This document shows, piece by piece, positions 1 to 12,800 of a DNA stretch of 64,000 nucleotides (position 1 is its first letter; every line of letters starts with the position of its first letter). The DNA comes from Tribonema minus (Eukaryota; Sar; Xanthophyceae; Tribonematales; Tribonemataceae): NCBI GenBank assembly GCA_017506865.1, contig JAFCMP010000181.1, positions 43,673 through 107,672 of the forward strand, written 5' to 3'. Under the pieces are notes generated by a model. It had not been told where the DNA came from and did no database searches. It was given only the letters and a program-made list of their open reading frames with translations. The position numbers and the translations under genes were made by a program.

Positions 1-234
1 CTTACGAGGCAGACAAGGTGCACACGTATGGGTTGTCGAGCCGCAGGAGTACGTCAATGTCACGAAGCTAACTGCTACCTCTGATGAAATAGTCCACGAC
101 TACTTCCAACTGGACGACAAGTCGCCGCGCATTCTTGACACAGGCGATGGTCCCGGTTTTGGCGACCGCTATTACGTGGCCAGTGCTGCGCTATTGAAAG
201 CACTTCGCGCACGCACCCGGACGACACAACGGTA
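1..234 (+). CDS. C-terminal fragment of an unknown protein
   Basis: The frame is open from the window edge (first full codon at base 2) to a TAA at 232-234 and encodes about 77 residues. It has a balanced composition with a TKLTATSDEIVHDYF stretch and a basic tail (ARTRTTQR). The N-terminus lies outside the window. No family is recognised. The next gene on the same strand starts 56 bases downstream. Confidence 0.5.
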
Positions 235-290
235 ATGGTGATCGTCACCCTCCCCGCCACACGTTTTTTTTTGTTTCGTTCACAGCAAAC

Positions 291-800
291 ATGGTGACTG
301 ACCACACCACGCTTTGCCTCATTGCGGTCGCTGCGGCGATTACAATCTCCACCGGGCGCGCCGCACCGGCAATACTCATTGGCGTCGCCGTCGGTACCCT
401 AGTCGCCACGCAGATCCCGCTCGGCGGCGTCAAGGGCAAAACTTCAGACACCTTTTCCAAAGCAAAGCATATGCCACCCAAAGTGAAGCATATGCCACCC
501 CGGGCTCCCGCGCGCGGCCGCAAGCCCCCAAAAGTGGTGCTAGGGGCCGCCGACCCTGCTCTGCCCCCTCTCTCGCTCACATCCGCGGGCGTATTTGATG
601 CGCAAATGTTCAAGCCGTCCAATGCTCTTACACCTACTGTCTCATCGCAGATGGTGGCGAAGATCGCGACAGATGCCGAAGTGCGCGTTGACACCGAACG
701 TCGCACGGCGTTTCTCAACGATTTGTACGGACTACAAAAGCCACAAGAGGCGCCCGGGCTCGAGACAGTACAAACTCTTGCAGGGATGCACAAGCAGTGA
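291..800 (+). CDS. Small membrane protein with N-terminal hydrophobic segments
   Basis: This 169-residue ORF starts at ATG 291. Residues about 7-25 and 26-45 form two hydrophobic stretches (LCLIAVAAAITIS and AILIGVAVGTLVA) separated by a short polar turn, suggesting a membrane hairpin. A Lys/Pro-rich linker follows, with the motif KHMPP present twice, then a soluble C-terminal half. The repeated linker corresponds to a 16-base direct repeat (GCATATGCCACCC core) near 466-500. A 193-residue frame is open on the other strand, but the hydrophobic N-terminus favours the plus strand. A virion or host membrane role is possible but only inferred. Confidence 0.55.
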   Translation: MVTDHTTLCLIAVAAAITISTGRAAPAILIGVAVGTLVATQIPLGGVKGKTSDTFSKAKHMPPKVKHMPPRAPARGRKPPKVVLGAADPALPPLSLTSAGVFDAQMFKPSNALTPTVSSQMVAKIATDAEVRVDTERRTAFLNDLYGLQKPQEAPGLETVQTLAGMHKQ

Positions 801-841
801 TGATGACAATCAGAAACCTCATTCACCGATTCAAAGTTGAT

Positions 842-1165
842 TTACTTCAGCCTCAGGTCTGAGCGAAACGGTGCTGCGACGCCTTGAAACGTTAATCCAC
901 GAGGGGTGACATTGATCTCCCCGCGTTCACTATGAACATCAGTTATCCGCAACGCCGCTTCGCTGCCCAAGACGCTCACAGACGCGTATCCCTTGTGCGA
1001 AGCCCCGCTGGGAATGGCGGCGCCGACGAAGCGACTCGCAGAAGGTTCAGTGAACGTGCGATTTGAGAGGGCATCCATTGTCGGTCTCCCAGTGCTCGAT
1101 TCCTTGAAAGCAGCCGGTCTCCCAGTGCTCGATTCCTTGAAAGCAGCCGCAATGTTCGCGTTCAT
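842..1165 (-). CDS. Small unknown protein with duplicated N-terminal motif
   Basis: This 107-residue ORF reads from ATG at 1165. Residues about 7-28 hold two copies of an 11-residue element, AAFKESSTGRP, from a perfect 33-bp tandem duplication. The rest is a compact Ser/Gly/Val-rich sequence (RFVGAAIPSG, VSVLGSEAALRITD) that looks beta-rich. It is convergent with the membrane-protein gene and lies 44 bases downstream of the protelomerase-like gene on the same strand. No family is recognised. A plus-strand frame overlaps it, but the minus frame has the more protein-like composition. Confidence 0.45.
   Translation of the reverse strand: MNANIAAAFKESSTGRPAAFKESSTGRPTMDALSNRTFTEPSASRFVGAAIPSGASHKGYASVSVLGSEAALRITDVHSERGEINVTPRGLTFQGVAAPFRSDLRLK
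1083..1148. repeat. Perfect 33-bp tandem duplication
   Basis: GGTCTCCCAGTGCTCGATTC and the 13 following bases occur at 1083-1115 and again, identically, at 1116-1148. The unit is a multiple of three and adds 11 residues to the overlapping minus-strand gene without breaking its frame. Confidence 0.95.
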
Positions 1166-1209
1166 GCTGCTCGATACCAGCGCTACAACATTTTTTCACA
1201 TGATGAGTT

Positions 1210-2331
1210 TCATTTTTTCTTTGTCGATTTCTTCGCTTTCGCTTTTGCCACCTTTGCCGCTGGCTTCTTCGCTGGTTCTTCACCTGTTGACTCCATCGCA
1301 TCCTTCCACACCATGCGATCCGCTTCGCGTATCCCGTTAACATGAATTGCGGTGTAATGCAGGCTATTCTCTAGCCCCGAGTGCCCCAATACACGCGAGA
1401 CGAAGAGGTTGAGCGACCACTTGTGTGGCAAGCACAAATTGTAACAAACCACTCCGTACCCTTCCCTGAAATCATGAAACTTGCGTCCCGGGCCAAGCCA
1501 CTGCCGAGCAGCGACGTTGCAGCGGCCGCTGTACTTGGAGTTGACGGCGGCGTTCGACATATCGCCGCAGGGCTTCATGCGTCGCAGCCGCGATAGCGCC
1601 ACCTCCACGCTTCTGAACGGACACAGAAGAGGAATGCGGTAAGGATGATCTTCTGCGCTTCCCGTCTTGGCTTGCCCGCTGAACACCGCGCTGGTAGCAT
1701 CGGCGCCCGCAGAGAAAGACCCAGTCTTAAAAAGTTCGATCATCCTGCGGCCCGTCAATAGAGCCAACGCGCAGGCAATGTCGAAGGGCGCCGAGATGTC
1801 GTCTTCGATGACCCCCCTCGCCTTGTCGACGAGGACTCCCGCATCGAGTTCCCACGCTGAGGAGCTCTTCTTGTCGAGCGCATCCTCACCTCTCTTCTTC
1901 AGGGCGATCCTCTCGCCGTCGCTCAGCCTCAACTCCTTCATGTAATCAGGAAAGAGGCGGATGTCGCATATGATGGCGTCGATCCTCGCCTCCCCCGTGA
2001 AAGCTATGCGCCGGGCGGCCCGCTGTGCCTTGTGCTTGTCAGCCAGCGGCAGATCGTGGAACTCGCGCAGCTTGATGACGGCCTTCGCCAGCGCCGGCTT
2101 GGTGACACGGGGCTCTGTCCGCAGCAGCTCGTCCGCTTTGATGATGGACGCCTCCGAATCAGCGGGGTAGGCGTCATGGTGGTGCTCCAGCGTCATCCAA
2201 GCCTTCTTCACGCCGGACAGGTACGTGGCGAGCGATTTCGGCCATTTGTCGCGGATGTAGCCAACCACACCGGCAGCGTCGCCGCTGTCATCGAGGTAGC
2301 ACGCGATGGTACTCAGATTTACTTCACTCAT
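1210..2331 (-). CDS. Protelomerase-like (TelN-type) tyrosine recombinase
   Basis: The 373-residue protein is read from the ATG at 2331. An in-frame ATG at 2397 is also possible but lies in a low-complexity leader. Residues 184-203 (ALALLTGRRMIELFKTG) and 216-223 (VFSGQAKTG) match the N15 TelN catalytic block, which has SGRRMIEI and NFSGQAKKR. The probable catalytic set is R195, K222, H286/R289 (FHDFR), H317 (LGHSGLENSLHY) and nucleophile Y326, with the same His-to-Tyr spacing as TelN. A Lys/Ala tail ends the protein. It is shorter than TelN (631 residues) and lacks its C-terminal extension. Telomere resolvases cut and rejoin palindromic sites to make covalently closed hairpin ends. A conventional integrase remains possible, but the GRRMIE...SGQAK block is much closer to protelomerases than to Xer or Cre types. 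Confidence 0.8.
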   Translation of the reverse strand: MSEVNLSTIACYLDDSGDAAGVVGYIRDKWPKSLATYLSGVKKAWMTLEHHHDAYPADSEASIIKADELLRTEPRVTKPALAKAVIKLREFHDLPLADKHKAQRAARRIAFTGEARIDAIICDIRLFPDYMKELRLSDGERIALKKRGEDALDKKSSSAWELDAGVLVDKARGVIEDDISAPFDIACALALLTGRRMIELFKTGSFSAGADATSAVFSGQAKTGSAEDHPYRIPLLCPFRSVEVALSRLRRMKPCGDMSNAAVNSKYSGRCNVAARQWLGPGRKFHDFREGYGVVCYNLCLPHKWSLNLFVSRVLGHSGLENSLHYTAIHVNGIREADRMVWKDAMESTGEEPAKKPAAKVAKAKAKKSTKKK

Positions 2332-2344
2332 GTTCACAATGCCT

Positions 2345-2356
2345 TGATATAATAAA
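2345..2356 (-). promoter_or_regulatory. TATA-like element upstream of the protelomerase-like gene
   Basis: Read on the minus strand the sequence is TTATTATATCA, about 15-25 bases before the ATG at 2331. It sits in a 212-bp divergent spacer shared with the giant adhesin gene. The AATTGGGAAT motif common farther right is not seen here. Confidence 0.4.
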
Positions 2357-2543
2357 TGCGCTGCCGACTGGCGAGCACATCGGGCAACAGCGATCACACC
2401 GCCGCATCACCATCAGCAGCATCATGACATCACACGTTTTGGACCCCATCGACATCTTGCGTATCTGACATGCCTCGTGAACTGTAATGATCACCATTAT
2501 TATCTCCACCCTGTCTCAACCGAGTCTGCGTTGCACACACACC

Positions 2544-5500
2544 ATGTCTGTTGCACCCGCAAATGCAACAATCAATGTTGCCGGCGGCGACACCAGGGCT
2601 TCGGCTGTGGTGGCTATCAGCACGCTCGGTACCGATGCGACGTACACGTACGTTGTCAGTCGGTCGTCTACAAACTCTTCGGGGGCGGCAATGACGGACT
2701 GCGGCACTTGCATCGCGCAAACCTCCTCTCAGACCGTCACAGTCACCGGCCTCACCGTTGCCACCACTTACTACTTTTGGGTGCGCGCTCAGAACAGCAG
2801 CACCCTGGCCTACACTGTCATCTCGTCATCGTCTGCAATCACGACAGTCACCCCACCATCAGGGTGCACGGTCAACATGAACTCTGGTACATCAAGCGGG
2901 GGTAATGCCACCGTGACGATCACGACGCTTGGAACAGCTGGATACTACAATTACTTCCTATCCAGTTCCTTGACCTTCTCACTAGCCGCTAATATGACAG
3001 ATGTCGTGTCGCTCACGCGCCAGACATCATCACAGACAGTCAATCTCGTGGGCATGTCCTCCGGCACATTATGGTACGTTTACCTTCGCGCACAGAATGT
3101 CAAGTCGGGACTGTACACTGTCGTGTCGACTGCGGGAGTCGGATTTAACACTTCCAGTGCCACGGCGCCCTCAGGCGGAACCGTCGGGACGCCGACCTCC
3201 GTCACTGCCACATCTGCCACCGTAGCGGTGACCATGACGACCTTCGGGTATGATTCCCTCTACAACCATTATCTGTCGAGTTCGCCCACCAATTCCACAT
3301 CAGGAACGATGACAAACTTGAAGGTGATGGTTGCGCAGACAGCGTCGCAGAACGTTTCCCTGACGCTACTCGCACCATCCACTACAAGTTACCTCTTCTC
3401 GAGGGCGTTGAATGTGGTCACTGGGGCCTACACGTTCATGACCACCACAGGCGTTGCCCTCACCACTCTCGGTACTGGGAATGCTCCTGCAATAGGCGCT
3501 CTGTCTGTAACTTCAGCGGCGTCCACAACGGGCGTTATCGCACTCACACTCACTACGCTGGGGACGAACGCTAATTATGCCTACTACCTGTCGTGGTGCG
3601 CCACCAACTCTGTGGGCGGTGTTATGGCAAACGCCTGTATCATCAGGCCCTGGACCTTAGCACAAACGGTGTACCCGTCGGGCCTGCCGGCAGGAACATC
3701 ACCGTGGCTCTTCGTGAGGGCCAAGAATGTGTTGACGGGCGCTTACACAGTCCTGAGCTCCTCCGGCACGCAAATCACCCTGTCTGCCGCGAGCTTGTAC
3801 TATGAGGCCGCCGCGCTGACAGCTTTCGACCCGGGCGCGAGCGATTATTTCGGACAAATTGTGGCCATCAGTGGAGGTTACGCCGTGATAGGGGCATGGG
3901 CTAAGGACCCTCCTGTCGGATTGGCAGACTCAGGAGCAGCGTATGTTCTGGAGCTCGACAGCGGAACGGGAGAGTGGGTACACAGCGCTGTCCTATACCC
4001 CACAGATGCTTACCCAGGCGATAGCTTCGGCTATGGCGTTTCCGTGAGCGGAACGTACGCCGTGATCGGAGCCCCCCAATCCGACCCGACAGGAAAGACG
4101 GACGCCGGTGCTGCGTACGTTTTTGAGCGTAACTCGGGTACAGGGGCGTGGGAACAGAAGACGAAGCTCATAGCCAGTGATAGCATGCCGAGTGACAGCT
4201 TCGGCACCGTTGGTGTGAGCGGCACGTATGCGATCGTCGGTGCATATTCCAAGAAACAATTGGGTATTGCGAACTTTGGTGCGGTCTACCTCTTTGAGCG
4301 CAATGTCGGATCTGGAGTGTGGGAACAGAAGGCCAGCCTGTACCCTAGCGATTATCTCGCAGGATCGTACTACGGATCCAGCGTGTCAATCTCTGGGACA
4401 TACGCCATCGTTGGAGCGTATCAAAAAGCAGGAGGAGGAGGAGCTTATGTTCTTGAGCGAAACACGGGCACCGGTGCGTGGGAGGAGAAGGCCATCCTCA
4501 CATGTCCTGACGCCACCACCGCAACATTTGGCATCAGCGTGGCCATTGACAACTCGTATGCCATTGTCGGCGGTCCAGCTAAGTCGGTGAGTTCATTATC
4601 ATCAGCTGGCGGAGCATACATCTACGAGAGGGTAAGTGGCACGTGGACGCTGACTGCGACCATCAATAATCCCGATCCGGCAGCATCGGATTCGTTTGGA
4701 AATGCCGTGGCCGTGAACGGAATCTACGCGGTCATTGGATGCAACAGTAAAGATCCAGCGGGGAAAAGCGCTGCTGGATCGACATATCTGTACAAGAGAA
4801 ACTCGACAACGGGGGTTTGGGAGAACAAGATCGAGTGGACTGCCAGCGACGGAGCCGCGAGCGATCAATTTGGAGCATCCGTCGGTGTTTCCGGGACCCA
4901 CGTCCTCTCCGGCGCCTACCGCAAGGCAGTTAATGGAGTTTCTCCGGCGGGAGGAGCCTATGTGTACGAGCTCCCTTCCACGACTACCATTTCTCCTCTG
5001 GCGACCATCTTGGCGCCCTCTACTGTGTCCACAACAGATAACGCGACAGTCACCATTGCAACTCTCGGAACGGACGCGGATTACACATACGTTGTCAGCT
5101 ACAGCACCACCAGTGACTCGACCGCGGCCATGGTAGATTGCGGAGCATGCGTGACACAGACTGCGTCGCAGAGTGTCGCCTTGTACGGCTTAGGTACGTC
5201 GACGACCTACTACCTGTGGGTGCGTTCAAAGGTCTCCAGCAGCTCGGCGTACGCTGTCATTTCCTCCGCTGCGACGATCACCACCACGGGATCCTGGCCT
5301 CCTGCTGGTGGCAGTATCACCCTTTCCAGCATCACCCAGCTCAAGTGTACAGCCACAGTCACTATGGGAAACCTTGGCGATGTCGGCATGTATGACTACT
5401 TTCTCTGCAGCGCGCCCACAAACTCCACCACAGGTACTATGACCGATCTCGTGGCGATGACGAGACAGACGGCGTCTCAGGCTCTTTCGGTATCAGGACT

Positions 5501-8500
5501 AGTTCCCAACACGACACAGTATCTGTTCCTCCGGGCCCAAAGCATCTCCGACGCCTCCTACTGCTACATGACCAGCACCGGAGTCACTCTAACAACAACT
5601 GCAGGTGTGGCACCGGCAGGAGGGACAGCGGGTACGCCCTCCTCCGTCACCTCCGTGTCCGCCACTGTGGCCATTACTATGACTACACTCGGCACAAATT
5701 CAACCTACATGTACTTTTTGAGCTCCTCGCCCACCAACTCTACGGGCGGGACAATGACAAATCTCAAGGCGCTGACGGCACAGACAACTTCACAGAACGC
5801 CTCGCTGACACTGCTGACTCCCTCAACGACGAGCTACCTGTTCGTCAGGGCACTGAACGTGGCCGCGGGGACCTACTCATTCATGACGACCATTGGCGTC
5901 GCCCTCACCACTCTCGGCACGGGAAGCGCGCCTACAGGAAGTACCGTCTCCGTCACTTCCAAAGCCTCAACCACCGCCGTAGTCAACGTGACCATGACCA
6001 CCCTGGGAACGACTGCCAACTTTGTCTACTACCTGTCCTGGTGCGCTACCAACTCTGTGGCAGGCACCATGGCCAATGTCTGTCTCCTCAAGGCACAGAC
6101 TGCATCACAGACGGTGTACCCATCAGGGCTACCAGCAGGAACGTCGCCATACCTCTTCGTACGAGCCAAAAACATTCTCACGGGCGCATACACTGTGATG
6201 AGCGCGAGTGGTACTGTAGTTTCATCCCTGTCGGCAGCCAGCATCTACTACGAGGCTGCTGCGCTGACGGCCTTCGACCCTGTTGCGTCGGACCATTTTG
6301 GCCAGAGTGTGGCAGTCAGTGGAAGCTATGCCATCGTTGGAGCCTACTGGAGATATCCGCTGTCAATTGCAACAGCTGGCGTAGCGTACGTCCTGGAGCT
6401 GAACGGGAGCACCATGGAATGGGAACACAAGGCCGTCCTCTACCCTACTGATGCATACACCAACGACCTGTTCGGCGTAGCTGTGTTCATCAGCGGAACG
6501 TACGCCGTCGTTGGAGCCTCCGCGTCGGATCCAGGAGGAAAGACGGACGCAGGTGCTGCTTACGCATTCGAGCGCAACTCGGGTACAGGGGCGTGGGAAC
6601 AGAAGACAAAGCTGGTCGCCAGCGACGCTATGCCTTCCGACAGTTTTGGTTATTCCGTCGGGGTGAGTGGGACGTACGCAATCGCCGGCGCACATGTTAG
6701 GACGCGTTTGGGCGCCTCGAGTTCAGGAGGGGCATATGTGTTCGAGCGCAACTCCGGCTCCGGAGTCTGGGAACAGAAGTCTGTACTATTTCCTAGCGAT
6801 CTTCCTACAGCGTCAAAGTTTGGATGGAGCGTCTCCGTCTCTGGAACGTACGCCATCGTCGGGGCCTACCTCAAGACTGGAGGAGGAGGGGCATACATTT
6901 TCGAGCGCAACTCCAGTACAGGTGCGTGGGAGCAGAAGGCCATCCTCACATGTCCCGATTCGACCATCGCACAGTTTGGCTACAGCGTATCCATCGACGG
7001 TACCTATGCAGTTGTCAGTGCTCAAAACAAGTCTGTTAATTCTTTGGCTACTGCCGGAGGGGTCTACATGTACGAGAGGGTGGCGAGCACATGGACGCAG
7101 AAGGCCATCCTTGAAAATCCCGACCCGGCAGCAACGGACCAATTTGGCTATTCGGTGGCAGTGAGCGGGGTGTATGCTGTGATAGGATGTGTCAACAAGG
7201 ATCCTGCGTCGAAAGGAAATGCCGGGGCGACGTACCTCTACAAGCGCAATTCGACGACCGGGGTATGGGAGAGCAAGATGGAGTGGACGGCCAGCGACGG
7301 ACTCGCGTCCGACCAAATGGGTTGGTCCGTCGGACTCTCGGGTACCCATGTCGTATCTAGTGCATACAACAAGACTGTGACCGGACTTTCGACTGCGGGA
7401 GGAGCCTATGTCTACGAGCTCCCCTCCTCTGGCGTGGTGGCTCCTTCTTCCGCGACAATATCTACGGCGTCCATCACAGCCACACTGGGGCAGGGTTCCG
7501 CGACTGTTGCTATAGGCACACTCGGTACAGACGCAACGTATACCTATGTCGTCAGCTACAGCACTACCAACGACTCGACAGCGACTCTGGTGGACTGTGG
7601 CTCGTGTCTGAGCCAGACGGCGTCACAGGCTGTCACGCTTTCATCCTTGCCGAGTTCGCCCATATACCTCTGGGTGCGCTCCAAGGTCACCAGTAGCTCG
7701 GTATACACTGTCCTATCAGCATCCTACAGTCTGGGCGCGACGTGGTCCTCCATCACTCTCTCCTCCATATTGCGACTGACGTGCACGGCGACAGTGACGA
7801 TGACGACGGCCTCCGTCGGAGCTGTTGGCACGTACAATTACTTCCTGTCTTCCTCCGCAACAAACTCCACGGCCGGTGCGATGACCGACATCGCGTCGAT
7901 ACTGGGACAGACAACCTCTCAAGCCCTCTCAGTGTCGGGTTTATTACCCAACACGACACAGTATCTCTTCCTGCGTCAGCAGAGTGTTGCGGACGCTTCA
8001 TATGCATTCATCACCACTACTGGAGTGACCCTGTCCACACTCTCTGGCGTCGCGCCTGCGGGAGGCACTGCCGGAACTCCGTCATCGGTCACTGCTGTCT
8101 CGGCTACAGTAGCAGTCACCATGACCACCCTGGGTACAGACTCCACTTACAACTACTTCCTGAGCTCCTCGCCCACAAACAGCACGGCGGGAACAATGAC
8201 TAATCTCAAGTTGCTGACGCCACAAACTGCCTCCCAGAATGCATCTCTGACGCTGCTCGCTCCCTCCACGACGAGCTACCTCTTCGTCAGAGCCCAGAAT
8301 GTGGTGACGAACACTTACACCTTCATGACCACGGTCGGCGTCACCCTCACCACTCTCGGTACGGGCAATGTACCTTCTGGAAGTACTATATCAATCACTT
8401 CTGCCGTCTCCACCACGGCCGTGGTCAACGTGACCATGACCACACTGGGTTCCAATGCCAACTACGCCTACTACCTGGCCTGGTGCGCCACCAACTCGGT

Positions 8501-9860
8501 AGCTGGCACCATGGCCAATGCCTGCCTCCTCAAGGCGCAGACGGCATCCCAGACGGTGTACCCATCAGGCCTACCTGCAGGGACATCCCCCTATCTGTTT
8601 GTGCAAGCCAAGAACGTACTTACTGGGGTGTACACGGTCATGAGCGCCTCCGGCACGCAAATTACCCTGTCAGCTGCGGGCGTCTACTACGAGGCTGCCG
8701 CACTGACGTCATTCAACCCAGCCGCGATCGATTATTTTGGGTACAGTGTGGCGGTCAGCGACACATACGCCTTCGTAGGACTTGTATGTAATTCCCCCCT
8801 GTCAATCGCACAAGCGGGAGCAGCGAATGTCCTGGAGCTGAACCAAAGCACAGGAGAGTGGGAGCACCATGCCGTCCTGTACCCTAGCGATGCATACGCG
8901 TTTGACCAAATTGGTTGTTCCGTGGCCGTGAGCGGATTGTATGCCATCGTGGGAGCATGCGCTTCCGATCCCGGAGGAAAGAATAGTGCGGGTGCGGCGT
9001 ACATGTTCGAGCGCAACTCGGGTACAGGGGCGTGGGAACAGAAGACAAAGCTGGTCGCCAGCGACGCTATGCCTTCCGACAGTTTTGGTTATTCCGTCGG
9101 GGTGAGTGGGACGTACGCAATCGCCGGCGCACATGTTAGGACGCGTTTGGGCGCCTCGAGTTCAGGAGGGGCATATGTGTTCGAGCGCAACTCCGGCTCC
9201 GGAGTCTGGGAACAGAAGTCTGTACTATTTCCTAGCGATCTTCCTACAGCGTCAGGGTTTGGATGGAGAGTCTCCGTCTCTGGAACGTACGCCATCGTCG
9301 GGGCCTATCTCAAGACTGGAGGAGGAGGAGCATACATTTTTGAGCGCAATTCCGGTACAAGTGCGTGGGAGGAGAAGGCTATCCTTTCATGCCCCGATTC
9401 GACCATAGCACAGTTCGGCTACAGTGTATCCATCGACGGAACCTACGCAGTTGTCAGCGCTCAAAACAAGTCTGTTAGTTCGTTATCACAAGCCGGAGGA
9501 GTATATGTTTATGAGAGGGTCGCTGGCACGTGGACTCTGACTGCGACCCTGGACAACCCCGACCCTGTCGCTTCTGACTTCTTCGGATGTTCTGTTGCCG
9601 TCAATGGTATCTACGCAGCGATCGGGTGTTACGGCAAAGAGAGTAGTGCTGGATCGACATATCTGTACAAGAGGAATTCGTCCACCGGAGCGTGGGAGAA
9701 CAAGGTGCAGTGGACCGGCAGCGATAGGCTCGCGTCCGACCAAATGGGTTGGTCTGTTGGGTTGTCGGGAACTCATGCGATGACCGCAGCGCGCAACAAG
9801 GGCGTAAACGGTCTCACAGGCGCAGGAGAGGTGTACATGTACGATGTTAGCGAGCCAGGA
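2544..9860 (+). repeat. Three direct super-repeats of about 2.44 kb inside the adhesin gene
   Basis: The units run about 2544-4980, 4985-7425 and 7430-9860, each coding four Fn3-like modules and one FG-GAP propeller. Positions 6567-6815 and 9006-9254 are identical over 249 bp at an offset of exactly 2439 bp (813 codons). Flanking DNA is clearly diverged, so this block was homogenised recently. Confidence 0.85.
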
Positions 9861-12800
9861 CAGAATGCGGCGATCACATACACGGGAGGAGTAGTAACGA
9901 ATGTTCTCATCAACGGGGGCTCCACGGGCCAGATCACCGCTCTCGTGCCGGCGGGTGGAAGCGGAACAGGGTTCACCTACAGCTGGACAGGAGACTACGC
10001 CGTCGCCAATCCTACGGTCAACGAGACCAAGACGTCCATGAAGGCAGGGGCATACACGTGCGTCATCACAGACAGTGTCGGAGCCACCAAAACAGCTTCG
10101 TTCACCATCACGGAGAATGCGGTCATCACGTATACCGGTGGAGCAGTCACCAATGTGCTCATCAACGGGGGCTCTACCGGCCAGATTACGGCTCTAGTAC
10201 CTTCGGGGGGGACAGGGACAGGATTCACTTACAGCTGGACGGGCACGTACGCGGTGGCCAGTCCCACAGTGAATGCTACCAAGACTGGTATGAAAGCGGG
10301 TAGCTACTCGTGTGTCATCACAGACAGTGCAGGGGCCACGAAGACTGCAGCGGTCACAATCACGGAGAACCCAGTCATCACGTATACAGGCGGCGTGGCC
10401 ACAGATGTTCTCATCAACGGGGGATCTACAGGCCAGATAACAGCGCTGGTACCCGCGGGAGGAAGCGGGACGGGGTACACTTATAGTTGGACGGGGACGT
10501 ACGCTGTCGCCAGCCCGACAGTAAACGCAACCAAGACCGGTATGAAAGCGGGGAGTTACTCATGTGTGATCACAGACAGCGTTGGGGCGACTAACACTGT
10601 CTCGGTGACCATTGCGGAGAACCCGGTCATCACATACACAGGTGGTGTGACTACGAGTGTACTCATCAATGGGGGCTCGACGGGACAGATCACAGCTCTT
10701 GTACCGGCGGGTGGAAGTGCCACCGGCTACACTTACTCTTGGACGGGGACATATGCGGTCGCTAATCCTACTGTCAACGAGGACAAGACTTCCCTGAAGG
10801 CCGGTAGCTACTCGTGCGTCATTACGGATAGCGTAGGGGCTACCAAGACCGCAGCGGTCACAATCACCGAGAACGCAGTCATCACCTACACTGGTGGAGT
10901 GGTTACCAATGTGCTCATCAACGGGGGCTCCACGGGCCAGATCACAGCTCTGGTACCGGCAGGTGGTAGCGGAACGGGTTACACGTACAGCTGGACGGGC
11001 ACGTATGCGGTAGCCAGCCCCACAGTCAATGCCACCAAGACTGGCATGAAAGCCGGCAGCTACTCGTGCGTCATCACAGACAGTGCCGGAGCCACCAAGA
11101 CTGCAGCTGTCACCATCACGGAGAATGCGGTCATCACGTATACCGGTGGGGCAGTCACCAATGTGCTCATCAACGGGGGCTCTACCGGCCAGATTACGGC
11201 TCTAGTACCTTCGGGGGGGACAGGGACAGGATTCACTTACAGCTGGACGGGCACGTACGCGGTGGCCAGTCCCACAGTGAATGCTACCAAGACTGGCATG
11301 AAAGCGGGTAGCTACTCGTGTGTCATTACAGACAGTGCAGGGGCCACCAAGACTGCATCAGTCACAATCACGGAGAACGCAGTCATCACGTACACGGGCG
11401 GAGCGGTCACCGACGTCCTCATCAACGGGGGCTCCACGGGCCAGATCACAGCGCTGGTACCGGCGGGCGGCAGTGGAACAGGTTACACATATAGCTGGAC
11501 AGGCACGTACGCTGTTGCCAGTCCGACAGTCAATGCTACAAAGACCGGCATGAAAGCGGGAAGTTACTCGTGTGTCATCACGGACAGCGTGGGTGCCACC
11601 AAGACCGTTTCGGTGACCATTGCGGAGAACCCGGTGGTGACTTATACCGGAGGCGTAGCTACAAACGTGCTGATCAATGGGGGAACGACGGGACAGATCA
11701 CCGCGCTGGTGCCCGCTGGCGGCAGCGGCACGGGGTACACCTACAGCTGGACAGGGACCTACACAGTGGCCAACCCTACTGTCAACGAAACCAAGGCTTC
11801 CCTCAAGGCGGGGAGCTACTCTTGCATTATCACGGACAGTGTGGGCGCTACCAAGACGGCATCTGTCACCATCCTGGAGAACCCCGTCATCACCTACACA
11901 GGCGGAGCGGTGACCAACGTTCTCATCAATGGGGGGTCGACAGGTCAGATCGCCGTGCTGGTGCCTGCGGGCGGAAGCGGCACGGGATTCACTTATAACT
12001 GGACAGGAGACTACACGGTCAGCAACCCCACTGTCAATGCCACAAAAACCGGCATGAAGGCGGGTAGTTATTCGTGTGTCATTACGGACAGTGTGGGGGC
12101 CACCAAGACTGCGTCCTTCACCATCACGGAGAATCCTGTCATCACCTACACTGGCGGTGCAGTCACGGACATCCTCATCTACGGGGCGTCTACTGGACAG
12201 ATCACGGCTCTGGTGCCTGCGGGAGGAAGCGGGACAGGGTTCACATTCGCCTGGACAGGCACTTATGCTGTCACGAATCCTACAGTGAACGCCACCAAGA
12301 CTGGGATGCAGGCAGGCAATTACTCTTGCGTCATCACAGACAGCGTGGGCGCCACCACGACTGCATTCTTCACTATTGCTACGCAGAATTTGGTTATCTC
12401 GTACACGGGAGGGGTGGCGACCAATGTGCTCATCAATGGAGGGTCCACGGGAGAGGTCACCGCTCTGGTTCCGGCAGGCGGCAGCGGCACTGGTTTCACA
12501 TTCATGTGGACGGGAGACTACGCTGTAAGCAACCCCACCGTGAACGAGACCAAGACAGGACTCAAAGCAGGCGCTTACTCGTGCATCATCACTGACAGCA
12601 TCGGAGCCACCACGACAGCATCGGTCACCATCATGGAGAACCCGGTTATCACATACACCGGCGGAGCGGTGACTAATGTGGTCATCAACGGGGGTTCAAC
12701 AGGTCAGATCACAGCTCTCGTGCCCACAGGGGGCACAGGCACGGGGTTCTCATACAGCTGGACAGGTACTCATGCGGTCGCTAATCCCACCAGTAATGAC

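Noticed and set aside
245..826. 193-codon minus-strand frame over the small membrane-protein gene
   Set aside because: The plus-strand frame has clean hydrophobic segments and a better start. The minus frame is Cys/Arg/Ala mixed with no domain.
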